DNA from: Choristoneura fumiferana
Taxonomy: Eukaryota; Arthropoda; Insecta; Lepidoptera; Tortricidae
Direction: 5' to 3'
DNA length: 64,000 nt
Assembly (NCBI RefSeq): GCF_025370935.1
Contig: NC_133497.1
Location: 7,036,484-7,100,483, forward strand
Shown: positions 35,282-46,500 of the stretch, in pieces
How the letters are laid out: the number at the start of each line of letters is the position of its first letter
Position numbering within the stretch: the stretch's first letter is position 1
The notes under the pieces: generated by a model
What the model was told of the DNA's origin: nothing
Seen by the model: only the letters and a program-made list of their open reading frames with translations
The model's database searches: none
Program-made: the position numbers and the translations under genes

Positions 35282-35982
35282 ACGCACAAGCGCTATTTTA
35301 AATAGCAATAAGGCAAGTTTAAAATTAATTTGACCAGCATAATATTTGGTATTCTGTAGTAAAACAAAATGTAAAACGTCTAGTTTGTAATATACCTAAC
35401 TATAGTGTTTTCTTGTTGCTATTCCTACTACATATATTGTGTTTTCAGCTGTTGATTCTCCGTACATAGGTAAATTAATAAATAAAATAACCTTACCATA
35501 AAAATTTCATTTTTAATACAAGCTTTTTTGCTGACTGTAATTTTTGTTGACTGTACTTGCATTGTCACCCAAACTACATTCGTATTCTAAATTTCAAGTC
35601 GATGTTATTAACCGTTGAAGAGTTCCGTCCTGCGGAGACGATCCTTTCTGGACTACCAGGCCTGCTAGATTATTGTAGGTATGGTCACGCGATTTACTTA
35701 AGTATTCCAAACAAGTCAATCTGACTACTGGAAGTTGGTGAAATTTAACTTGCAAGACTTGATTACAGACAGATAGACAACGGGACAGGTGAAACTATGT
35801 AGGTAAATAAAAGCTTGTAAAAACACAGGGTCATTTTCCATTTGTGAACAAAATGTTCATGGTTTGTAATGGTTTACCGGCGTGTAGCGATATGGCATTC
35901 CGCTTCTCAGCTGTCCGGATAATAATTAAAGGACGAGCCCAAAAACGATTGCAAATTAAATAAAAGCAGATAAAGAGTTGAA

Positions 35983-36150
35983 TTATTTATTGCAAGCGGT
36001 GCAGTTGCAGTTGCCGGAGAGGTTGCCGGTGCAGCCGGTGGTGGTGTAGGCGGGCGGCATGCGGCACAGGCACGCCTGCGGCGCCGGCTTGGCGGGGAAC
36101 AGCGGGGACGCGCCCGAGCGCGGGCACTCCGGGTTCGGGCCCGGGGGAGG
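35983..36150 (-). CDS. Terminal exon of the cysteine-rich protein
   Basis: The minus-strand acceptor TTTTCGTGTCCGTCCAG is in phase 0 with the donor of the 36385-37190 exon. The exon encodes PPPGPNPECPRSG, QACLCRMPP and a Cys-rich end (GNCNCTACNK). The stop TAA overlaps an AATAAA string that may serve as the poly(A) signal. GC content is far above the flanks. A longer version starting at an upstream CAG is possible, but an acceptor at 36220 would be out of frame. Confidence 0.5.
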   Translation of the reverse strand, partial: PPPGPNPECPRSGASPLFPAKPAPQACLCRMPPAYTTTGCTGNLSGNCNCTACNK

Positions 36151-36384
36151 CTGGACGGACACGAAAACGTTTTCGGTCAATTCGAGCGTTTCAACCGCCT
36201 CATTTTTCTGGTCACATTTTATTACGAAGTGGCTGTAGGTTTTAATGTCACTTTCTATTATTTGTTAGAATTCTTCTATTTCTATTCTACCAGAAGGTAC
36301 CTAACTAAAAAACTGTATTTTTTCAGATTATTTAATGTCCAGAAAAATGAATCCGACTAAAATGTTCAAACAAATAAAACTTAC

Positions 36385-37190
36385 AGGTTTTTGTTTGTCC
36401 TTCCCCTTGCTTGAACTATCTCTAGCAGATTGGGCTTCAGTGTGACTCTTTTGGATAGGCTGGCTACCTCTATGGGTCTGTTTCTGAGAGCTCTGATCCG
36501 CTTGCCCCGCTGTGATAATCGGACAACATTTCGGGGGCTGCGACGCGGCCATCGCTTGCATACACACTTTGCACTGCACCGGTGGCGGTTGACACATAGG
36601 ACACGTTGCTGCACCTGTTTTCATTTGTGTTTTGGAAACTGGTGGCGCATTGCCACCCATTTCGCTACAGCACGTCGGACGTGTCCTGTTCTCGTTTGCA
36701 GCACAGTGTATCGCGTTAGCGCTTTTGCAGCAACTTTTGGGGACTGGCTCTAGTGGAGGAGTCGGACATTTGGGATCATCACTTGTGGCGACCTTTACTT
36801 GACTGATGTGTGGACTTCTCCTTTCGGGTTGCTCAACCTCTTGTACATTCAGATCACTTCCGCAGCAAGGTGGCACAGGACTGTGACAAGATTGAGGTTT
36901 CATTTCAATGGATTTCTTGGAGGGGCAAGTCGGAAGGCAATATTCGCCGATGTTAGTAGTTTCAGTTGAAGCTGATCGTGTATTAATGGATTTCCTTTGC
37001 GCCGGACATGAGTGGCGGGATTGTGATTGATTCAAAGGGACTATCGGATAGCTTTTGGCTGGCTGCGGTTTCTTGAAGTCGTCGAACAATGCGATCTGGC
37101 TATGGCAGTGCGGGCAGATCAGATGGATCAGCTCCGGGTTCAGGGGAAGCTCGCAGTCATCATCCATGGCAAGCCCGTGGGGACAGATTG
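36385..37190 (-). CDS. Large exon of a cysteine-rich protein of unknown function
   Basis: Bounded by a good acceptor (TTATTTCCAG|CA) and donor (CCT|GTAAGT) on the minus strand and open for 806 bp. It starts ICPHGLAMDDDCEL and LIHLICPHCHSQIALFDDF. That is a pair of CPH(C/G) motifs that could bind a metal. It is followed by a low-complexity stretch rich in Cys, Pro, Ser and Lys, with repeated CC, CP and CPMCQ pieces (ATCPMCQPPPVQCKVCMQA). It ends in a Ser/Lys/Gln-rich basic segment. The entry phase (1) matches the exon at 38502-38825, and the exit phase (0) matches the exon at 35983-36150. I do not recognise a family. Similar Cys/Pro-rich composition is seen in structural sperm proteins, but that is only a loose resemblance. 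Confidence 0.6.
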
Positions 37191-37469
37191 CTGGAAATAA
37201 TTTAAAAGGAATATCTAAAGTCATCAAATACTTGGAACTTGATTGATGCACCAACACTAGGTAAGTAAGGATAGAATAAATCAGACCATGGAATCAGAAT
37301 AGAAAATAATTGTTTACTGTGAACGTGCTGTTTGAAAATACACAAGAGATAGTCGATATTCGTAATTTTAGTACCGCCCGTGCGACATACAATGTTTTTC
37401 ATCACATTTGCGAGTAAAATTGTATATTTGTAAAAGAAAAACTAATATTTTTTCAAAAATTGCCGATAC

Positions 37470-37580
37470 CGCTGATTGCGCTCTTGGCAGCGCCAGTTCC
37501 CCGCCCCCTCCTCCGCAGCATGTGCATGGCGTGCGTGTGCAGCGCGCGCACGGAGCAGCAGCACACCATGCAGTAACAAA
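37470..37580 (-). CDS. Possible small Cys-rich exon of the same minus-strand gene
   Basis: A GC-rich island in AT-rich DNA. On the minus strand it reads CYCMVCCCSVRALHTHAMH in one frame, ends at a GTATCG donor and is 111 bp with phase 1 at both ends, as the neighbouring exons need. The acceptor (AAATAAG) has a poor pyrimidine tract. It could equally be a GC-rich repeat. Confidence 0.2.
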
Positions 37581-37885
37581 CTTATTTACCGACCTTCGGC
37601 TTCATGGCATGAAAATTAGCATGGGCAATGACTCATTTACCGACCACGGGTTTCATGAGAAGCACATAAAGGTCGAGGGTTTTATTTGGGGGGTTGCAAC
37701 CAAGGTAGCTTGCATGTTACGACACTGTTTACGAGCAAGTGTGATGAAAAAGTTAAAACAATAGGCTAATCTAATCTAAAACTTCTAAAAGGACACAACA
37801 GTGACCTCTTGCATCTATCATGGGAGATACTCGTACCTACTTCTAAACTATACATATATGAGTAATGTGATTGACTGAATGAAAA

Positions 37886-37981
37886 TATATACTCAGCGGC
37901 ACAAAATTTGGCCTACCCTTCATACAAAATTATCGATTCTGCATACATTTGAGGTCCAAATTTTTTGCCGCTCAGTATATA
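37886..37981. mobile_element. Hairpin MITE with TATACTCAGCGGC ends
   Basis: TATATACTCAGCGGCACAAA pairs with TTTTTTGCCGCTCAGTATATA; about 96 bp. Confidence 0.7.
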
Positions 37982-38501
37982 ACCCACAGCCTGAACACTG
38001 TAGTTATAAAACTTGAATTTTGGCAAATTTCGTTATAATGGGGTAGGTAGTTTCATGGGTAAAAAAATACATTTAGCCCGTCAGTTAGATCAGAAAATAT
38101 TTGACACGTATTGTAAGTTAAACATTAAATCAGAAAAATGAAGCGCATCAAAGTAATGGGGGCCCGTGATGCCACGCCGTGCTAAAAATTGTCGCACGTC
38201 GTGACGTCACGCGGAGCTTTTACCAGCTAGGTAGGTAGTAGGTACCAGTATATACTTTATATTTTTTGTTTTATTTGCAGAAGAAAAACATGTGTCTAAT
38301 ATTTTTTGACAATCTTACATCAGTAAGATTCCACCAGCAACACTGCTCGCCCACTACCAGTAATAAGTTTGGCTACTCTTCGATTAATTCAAGGCAATTT
38401 TTAATTAACATATCGTGAACATGTGGCGGAGGCCTATTGTCCTACGGTTGATATGATGATGATGATGACCATAAAATTAACTTAATAAAACACATTGTCA
38501 C

Positions 38502-38825
38502 ATGGATGTAGCTGTTTGCAGTCTGCCGCGTTGGCGCAAGTGTCTTCGTCGCATGTCAGTTCAGGCTCGTCGCAGCTGCAGGCGAGGGTGAACAACTGTT
38601 GGGGCGGCGCACACGCGGGGGGCGCCGCACAACACGCGGGGGGCGCCGGACACGAGGGGGGCGCCGGACACGAGGGGGGCGCTGGACACGAGGGGGGCGC
38701 CGGACACGAGGGGGGCGCCGGACACGAGGGTAGCGCCGGACACGAGGGGAGCGCCGGGCACGCCGGGCCTTGCAGCGGCAGCGGCATCCACCGCCCCGTA
38801 CATATCTTCCTACACGGTGGCATAT
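38502..38825 (-). CDS. Cys/Pro-rich exon with a coding minisatellite (upstream exon of a minus-strand gene)
   Basis: An open minus-strand stretch encodes PPCRKICTGRW, then about ten near-identical six-residue units (CPAPPS/CPALPS) made by an 18-bp tandem repeat, then PACCAAPPACAPP and a Cys/Asp-rich end (LACSCDEPELTCDEDTC). An acceptor TTTCTAG lies at its start. The only usable donor at the phase needed by the next exon is CCAT|GTGACA, which is weak. Between those sites the length is 324 bp, a multiple of three with phase 1 at both ends, matching the downstream exon. If not spliced, the frame continues to a TAA at 38482. The first exon was not found. Joining it to the exon at 36385-37190 is inference. 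Confidence 0.45.
38636..38756. repeat. 18-bp coding minisatellite
   Basis: About seven tandem copies of GGCGCCGGACACGAGGGG with few changes, inside the Cys/Pro-rich exon. Each unit codes six residues (CPAPPS frame on minus). Confidence 0.9.
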
Positions 38826-39594
38826 CTAGAAACGGAATCATGTAAATAATATTTTTTTGTCACCAACAGACTATTAACGATACCAATTAATGATGTGCTG
38901 ATGTTATAGGATAGGTACTGAACTGATATTTGACACTGTTTTTCGTTTTATTTTCATTTGAGACAGTTTAGCCATTTTAAACCTAATTTTCGCACACATA
39001 ACACTAAGACAGATCGATTTCTATATTCATCAGCTAGGACTCCAAAATCAAGCTACAAGGACCGCTCCTGCCCTCCCCAATCGAACTCCAACTACTTTCA
39101 CTAGTTCATAGGGCTAGCTACGTCTGATAATTACACATGGGGCAATGAAGGGCTATCGTTTTTTGTTTTTCTAGATGGTTCCGTTTATGACGTTGACTGT
39201 CCCTACTTAATAATTAGTATGGGAATTAGGTACCTGTGTAGATCGAGCGTACGTTCGGTGTCTTTTGAGCCAGTTCAGCCATTCGCATAGACTATCTAAA
39301 ATGAATTTTCTTTTAAGTAAGTTCATGACCGATGTCTACAATAGATTAAAAAAACCGGCAGCGAGATGAGCGTTTTCTCTATTCATTGCACGCCGGGCGT
39401 TGTTACGGGCACTACAACGCAATGGACAAGAAGACGCTTATGCCGCGCCGTCGGTGGCCTCGTACCCGAGGCGGTCATATCATAACCCTGGGGTCATGTA
39501 CCCTGTTTGGGACATGTAGATACAGTACAACACAACAACCCGAAAAATAATGCCCGAATGAATGAAAGTTGCCCGAGACAATTACTTCGGCTCC

Positions 39595-39780
39595 GTCGTT
39601 AGACATTTTTTAAAAAGACTGAAAAACTGGCTTGTCGAGCACACATTCTACACTTTTCAGCCAACGGCTATTATTTACTGAAAGTTATTAAATTAATTAG
39701 TTTTTAGAATATATTAGAATAATTTAACAAAATGACATGTAATAATGATATTACCAATAAAAGAGTATGAGTATGAGTAC
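39595..39780 (+). mobile_element. LINE 3' end remnant
   Basis: TTTTTAAAAAGACTGAAAAA codes FFKRLKNWLVEHTFYTF, an RT-tail pattern, followed by a short UTR that ends in (GAGTAT)n after AATAAAAG. Confidence 0.5.
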
Positions 39781-41819
39781 ATCATCTGTGCCATAGGTTT
39801 CGATGAAATTTTTAAAACCGTTTCTGAAATTCGTGGCATATTATGCATTTAAATGCTTAAATATGGCTCTCAGTGCCATCTTGTGATCACAGCAGTACAC
39901 GGGTGCATGAGTTACGTACGTACGAATCCACCAGCCTCGGAAGTGGTGAGAAGGGGGAGATGCAGAATGCAGATACCACTCAAATTTATAATATATGTGG
40001 CCGTTGTGCCGATTGACTGGGTACATAAGCCTTAAGAAGAAGCACTCGTGCGTAACCATATTGACTGGAGGATGCTGACCAAAGAATTGCTACCTGTGCC
40101 ACGCAAATCTCTGTCAACAGTTTGTCAATGACATATTATAATTTCAGAAGTGATTGAGTCCTACCCTCTATGTACTTATCTTAAAATTTTTGCCGATAGT
40201 TTGATAAGCATCAATAAAGTTAATACCGCCCGCCAGGTATTAGCGAAATGCCAATGAAATCGTTTTCTCAAACCAATCAATAGGTACCTACGCTGCACTG
40301 CTACTGCTTTTCAATATACAATGCGCTACAAGTAGTTAATGTAATAGCGAACATACGATTTGCCATAAAAGCTACTATGCATAACGTACTAACATTTTAT
40401 TTAAAGTGAAGCAAGCGTGCAGGGACTGCAACTGTTTTGAGAATTGTCATGTTTCCATTATAATTGTTTTAAACCATGTTTAGCTGAATCTACTGTAAAT
40501 TTGCCACAGTGAATGACGGAGCACAAATTTGGCACAAATACTACTTTGACATATCAACACAAACAATTTTATGATTTTTTTAAATTACTTTATTATAAAA
40601 TGATTTTACTTCCAACAAATAAGTTTCAAAACTCTCTTATTATTTCCACAATGCCAATACGGTTGCTTGATCATGACTTTTTGTGAACTCCTCTTTGCGA
40701 CACTAGCGTCAATACTAGGTGTAGTGGCGAGTAGTGGCACTAATTGAATATAGTACTTGACTAAAACTAGTTCCGCTATTTGCCGGCAGACGACGTACTT
40801 AGAAGCTATCAACTAATTATAGATTTTTTTACAGAATTTTCTGTGAAAGTGATTTCCAGCTAGTCGTTATTTTTATAACCTCTCTTACTTTAAGATTTAT
40901 TTTGTCTTCTGGTAAGCGCGTTTTCGTAAATTGTGATTACATCCATAAGAGTACTTCCAAAACGTCAAAAAGAGTTCCACGTGATTACATAACTTCCGTC
41001 AATGGCGCTCGTTTCGACCCTGCATTTCCTTTAGCACTGTGTGTCAAGCGCGGTGTGGAGTGTCGATCGGTAAAATAGGATTTTAAGACATGTAAGTTTA
41101 CCAAATTATATTAAAATTTGTGCTTCCTCCATGTGAAGGACCCATGAAATCTATTTTAAGTCACAAGTTGCAGTATATTTAAGCGTGAACTTGAGTTTTT
41201 CCTTACGTAATGTACTAATGGAATTATTCTCACGTGACCTTGCCCTATATTTTAGGGGTTCCATAATTTAAAAAATAATTGAATTAAGTTTTTAAACCCA
41301 GCGACACGGATTCAATTAATTCCTTAAAAAATCTCGTCGGCTTGACGCCGTGTTACCCGGTTAAAAGCAGTATTGATTAACGTCATTCATTGTATCTCGA
41401 CTTAACATTAACAATACTTTTCTATTTTATTTTACCTTTTTTGTACTTTTACCGCCGGAATTTTGACTAATTATCCGCATTATCGATGTCAATATTTTTA
41501 ACTATATAATTGAAACAAAAGACGGTTAGTTTATGTAAATTACTGTGCTTGTCAAAATGTTCGCCTTCAGTAAGACGTAACATCTTAAAGCGTGGTGAAT
41601 TGACTTTTGGTACAGATTAGATTCCCTTGTATTTTTTCAGCATCTCATATACCAATAATCAGTAAATAGATAACAACAGTACGCAGTGATTATATACTCT
41701 TTGACAACAGTGAGTTCTTAGGTAGTTCTAGACAAATTAGTGAGAAAAACTATTGGTTCCCTGACTAAACAAATACAGTCATATTGAGACCTTTTGAATT
41801 GTGGTCTTGTGGTTGTGAT

Positions 41820-42108
41820 TTATAAAAAATCCAGTTCAGTTTTTTACATTTGGAACAATTAATGAGAAAGTATAAGGTATTAAGAAAACATATTTAATAT
41901 TTGCCTTGTCAAGGTAATTTTTTCAGTGTGAAAAGTAGTGTTGTAGTGTGAAAATTTATTCTTCATTGTCTTTTTTCTCTTTTGCACACTATGAAAAAAA
42001 ATTCTTGACAAGGCAAATATTAAATATGTTTTCTTAATACCTTATACTTAATACTTTCTCATTTAAGTGTTCCAAATGTTGTAAAAAACTGAACTGGATT
42101 TTATAGTT
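41820..42108. mobile_element. Long foldback element with arms over 100 bp
   Basis: TAAAAAATCCAGTTCAGTTT and AACTGAACTGGATTTTATA at the ends, ATTAAGAAAACATATTTAAT and ATTAAATATGTTTTCTTAAT inside: the arms are nearly perfect for about 120 bp each. The loop holds a (GTGAAAA)-type stretch. No coding frame. Confidence 0.85.
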
Positions 42109-42625
42109 TACCTGGATATGAAAATTTAATGTGGATGAATTTCACCTGCCTGGGTAAAAATGGTGTATTTCTACAATGACCATTGGACCTTATTAACATT
42201 TTGGTTGGTACAATTTACTTAATTAAATTGAGTCAACTTGCAGACAGTTTCTACCAGCATAATAGGTGATTTTGTAAGATGACTGACATAGTTACACCTC
42301 TTTTGTTACCAGAACTGTCTTAGCGCATGCTGAGGCCCATGTGTAACAATAAATTTAGAGCTCTGCAGGAACTTTTTTAAGATAATGCCATTGACAACAA
42401 ATACTCTTAATTTTTGTGTAAGCGAATAATATATCTCTCTTTTGGGGCATCAGTGAGGTCAGTAGGCCAGGGCATCGGTCTCTGTGCCCTTTATGGTAAA
42501 GTCAGTACTGAGGCCATATTGTCTAAAGCATTGACATTTACAAAGGTGAAAATTATTTTAATTCCAAGTTTATTATACAATAAGGCCTCTGTTTTTAGTG
42601 TCAATAGATTTCAGTCATCCTATCC

Positions 42626-42795
42626 CAGGGGTCGGCTACCTTTTGAGTCAGAAGAGTTAAAAATTAGATTTACAACATTTTTTAAAGAGCCACAATTTTT
42701 TTTCTTCCTAACAATAAATAGTATGTGCATATATAAAGTTTGGAACTAAAGAGCCGCAGCTTCACGTCCAAAGAGCCACAGGTTGCCAACCCCTA
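42626..42795. mobile_element. hAT-like MITE with perfect 8-bp target duplication
   Basis: Ends CAGGGGTCGGCTACC and GGTTGCCAACCCCTA, flanked by TCCTATCC at 42618-42625 and 42796-42803. Interior has AAGAGCCAC repeats. 170 bp, non-coding. Confidence 0.9.
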
Positions 42796-43558
42796 TCCTA
42801 TCCCAATCAGAAAGCTTCCTGCTTGTTCTCAACATGACTTTAAAAATATGTAACTCCCACAATACCTTTGATATGTTAAAAATGTACACTTGTAAATATC
42901 AAAAGTCATGCTATTTTTACTCAAATGTTTTTTATAACTGTCCTTAAACTTCCTTTGCTTGTTGGCAACAGCCTTGCAACAGCGGGCATTACTTGGCACT
43001 TTGTTTATCAGTGTCAAATGCCTTTGTCACAATAATGAGGAACTTAATCAATCATCTATTCTAGCTGTACTTATTGTAAAAATATTATACAAACAATATT
43101 GAAACATGGTTCTAACTACAGCAGCCTGCCTGTGTTTCATTCAGTAGTTGCAGCATCCTTTTTTTAAATTTTCATTGAGGCCTTGAACACTCCAGGTGAT
43201 TATGTCAGCTTCGTAGGTGTTCGCTTAGTTCTCTACACAAGGGAAGAAGTAGTAAATGCAAATGGGTTTGTCAGATGTCAGCTCTGAGAGCCAACGATTG
43301 ACTTGGTCGTACACTAGGGACAAACTTAACTGTGGATGTGTCCACAGCACAAGTTTAGTCAAGTTTAAAAGTTACTGTGACCCTGTTAAAGAGACCGCAT
43401 GTGTTGATCCACACTGTTTTTTTTATAACAGCCTTTGTATCATGATTCAAGCATATAAAACTTTAACTTTGACTTTGAGAACCGCCAACCGCCAGGGAGT
43501 CGCGATACACAGGTTGATAAACACCGACCTAAGCAATGGTGTGTATCGTTTCAGAATA

Positions 43559-46500
43559 ATGTTCTCCTCACTTCTGGAAGCGGCCAAAAGCTCGCCGTTC
43601 CACGGGCCGCTTACTCCGGCGCGCTGCGATGCGCCCGCCCAGGTCAGTACACAGCTGCCATCTAGGCCACCCTTATGGTGATTTTCTGCCGGCGAGGCAA
43701 GACGGACGAGGCGAGACGAGCATTGAAATTTGTAGGTATGGGGGCGCCCGCGGGGGGCGCTTGAGAATGCTCGCTCGTAGAAAATCACCATAAAGCTTAA
43801 AACCCACTGACAGAGGTGGCGGAGCGGTGCGACGCGGCGCGGAGGCGGTACCGATTTTAACTAATATTCGAGCTAACATGAAAGCGTCCACATTGAATAC
43901 CGCGCGGGATTAAAGCGTTCTATGTGGACTCTTTCGTATTGGCTCGAATATTACAACCGGTGCCGCTTCCGCGCCGCGTCGGCCCGCTCCGCCACCGCTG
44001 TCAATGCGTTTTAAGCTTTAGCCATCTAGACGCCAAGGGCGAGTCATGCCTTTGACGCCCTTTTAAATACCACAAGGGATAAAACGACAGGTCGTATTTG
44101 TTAGACATGGAACACTCATATGAGATCATCAGATCAAAATCAGATCAGATGAGTCTATAAAAGTTAATAATGTTAAGTCTAGTTTTCCTTTAGATCGATA
44201 ACGGTAGGTATTCAAAGTACTTTTTCACGACACTGCTCGAAAATGTGGCCATAAATAACCTAAATCGAGTATATATAATAAACAGCACTATCTCATCTTG
44301 TAATTATTAGCCTTTATATATCAACTCTATATTTATTTTGGACGTATATTATATGTACGATATAATTATGTATGTACATGTATTGCTGTTACGATGCACC
44401 ACCTGTTGTAAACTATACTTCTTTCTGTAAAAAAGGTTGCCTGGAAGAGATCGCTCTTAAGCGATAAGGCCGCCTATTGCTCACCTTGTAAATAATATAC
44501 TATGGGTACAATAAAGAGTCCATGAGCCGACTTATTTATGGCTCGCAAAGTACGACAACAATGTAACACATTACGAAAACAACTCTTATCAATTACATAT
44601 ATTTCATAATACGATACGACTTTTTTGAATATAATTTCTGAATTTAATTCCTGGCGTGCTGTGCTGGCGTGCGGGAGGGGTGACACTATTTTTATTTCTT
44701 CGCAGTGATCGTGAAAAGCACAATGTTTAGTCTCGGCCAAAAGTGCAATACTCGTTCATCTATTGCTTACTTTCGTGCCTCTACAACAACGTACTATAAG
44801 TGGTTAAGTTGAGCTGGCGCGCCCGGCGTCTGAAACAGAAATACCCTATTTCTTAGCTAAAGAACTTATTCTAATCCCTATGTAGTTATCAGTTACATAT
44901 TGCCCAATGATGAGAACTCATACCGGAGGGGAGCTGTCGCGCGCCCGCCCCGCGTCGACCAATCCCAGCGTCCCGCCGCTAGCGGCGCGTGGCCGGGGCG
45001 GACGAGCGGCAGAGGTGCCCTGTGACCATAGATTATGAGAGCTGAGGGCTAACCTAAAATCAGTACCTAATTCAAAGAAAAACGGTGATCATCAGTCCCA
45101 GTTTTCTTAAACTATAACTTATGTTAGTTTAAATTGGTTTGTTTAGGGGATGGCTGCGTCGGCGGCGCCAGTCGGAGACTCCTGCGAGTTCGGCTCCACC
45201 AAGTACTTCGCGCTATGCGGGCTGGGCGGTATCCTCTCATGCGGTAAGTAGTGTCTTCTAGTTTTGACTTATGATGTTTCTAAAGCTGGGTTGGACGTCA
45301 GCGGACAGCGGAGCAGCGAGCATGTTTTCTGTTCATTGCGCGGCAGAGACGCTCGCTGCACGCTGGTTACCTGGCAGCCCATGCAACGAATAGAAAAGAT
45401 GCTCGCCGCGCCGCTGCCCGCTGTCATCCAGTTCGCGGCCTAAGTGTAAGTAAGTTTCGTTTGATCGTTACATAGTTTTACAGTGACGCTTACCGTCCTG
45501 TTGTTAAATGGGCTCTTATTTATCTTATTTAGCAGCTAGCGTGGTTTTTTCGCGGTACATATACATATATATGGCAACTTCTTTTTTTTTGCCTTCTTTT
45601 GTTTGACCTTGCTTTTTAATGCTGCCAGCGACCAATTTTTGACTGGCAGGGAAATTGCAGCGTTTATAAGGAAAAGGTATTCGGCTGTTACAAAAAAAAA
45701 ACTAAAATAAATAAATATCATGGGACACTTGACACCAATTGATCTAGTACCAAACTAAGCAAAGCTTGTACTATGGATATATGGATAAGTACTAGCAACG
45801 GATAAACATATCTACTTTAAAAATTATACATCCAAGACTTTAGAACAAATATTCATATTATTCATACGAATATCTGCCCCGTCCGGGAATTAACCGGGAA
45901 AGAACTATTTTTATTATCATAAAAAATTAGCAATAAATTGCTCTTGTCTATCAAATAAGTTTTTGACTTTCCAATTTACACTTATCATGGAACCAACAAA
46001 AGGGAATAACCTTTCCCATAAAATTAACTTGTTGGCTGCCCACTATACTTAACCTAGTGTTGCTCCCCGTCCCATACAAATTTAGGGATCCCACCGGTGA
46101 TTCTCATGGCAGCCATCTTGTTAATAACCACAGGGATTCCGCTGTCAAAGAATGCACTTTTTTTTGTTTCGGTTTGCAGCTAAAATAATGACAAATAAAT
46201 ATCACGGGACAATTCACACCAATTACCCTAGTCCCAAAGTAAGCTTAACAAAGCTTTCAAATTGCCATAGCTTAATTTGCTACAGCAAGCTAAGCTGCCG
46301 TAGATTCTCCGGTTCCGGTTGTTGTTGTTGTTTCTTTAAAAAAATATGGCTCTGTCCATTGGAGGACAATTTTGCCAGTGTCTAGTAGTTTTTGCCGTTG
46401 TACGGTAAAAAAAATCTAGAAAACGAAATATGAGAGGTAATGGTGGATGAACGATGACAGCGCGAATGAAAAGAATATGAAGGAAGACTGAAAACTTAAA

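Larger units (their letters stand above)
33495..35982. other. Intergenic region between the 32423 gene and the Cys-rich gene
   Basis: Holds the hAT, TTAA and C2 elements, small hairpins and a TG microsatellite at 35249-35279. No gene is visible in the remaining AT-rich DNA. Confidence 0.5.
38826..43558. other. Region upstream of the phosphate carrier
   Basis: No confident gene. Holds the LINE tail (39595-39780), a long foldback (41820-42108), a hAT MITE (42626-42795) and AT-rich DNA. GC-rich sequence at about 41000-41075 followed by GTAAAA could be a non-coding first exon of the carrier. The frame at 40606-40812 (minus) has no recognisable content. Confidence 0.4.

Noticed and set aside
36430..36753. 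107-aa plus-strand frame opposite the Cys-rich exon
   Set aside because: Antisense shadow of the minus-strand exon, which has splice sites and a Cys pattern.
38636..38756. Regular short repeats that could suggest a CRISPR array
   Set aside because: The units are contiguous, with no unique spacers; it is a coding minisatellite in a eukaryote.
38495..38845. Plus-strand Gly/His/Glu repeat protein
   Set aside because: It is the antisense reading of the 18-bp minisatellite; the minus reading has Cys-rich flanks and splice sites.
40606..40812. 68-aa minus frame (IASKYVVCRQIAELV...)
   Set aside because: No splice context, no recognisable motif, and it sits in AT-rich repeat DNA; too weak to call a gene.
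45150..45243. ATG in exon 2 as the start of the phosphate carrier
   Set aside because: A good acceptor (TTTGTTTAG) lies directly before it and exon 1 at 43559 gives the expected insect N-terminus in phase.
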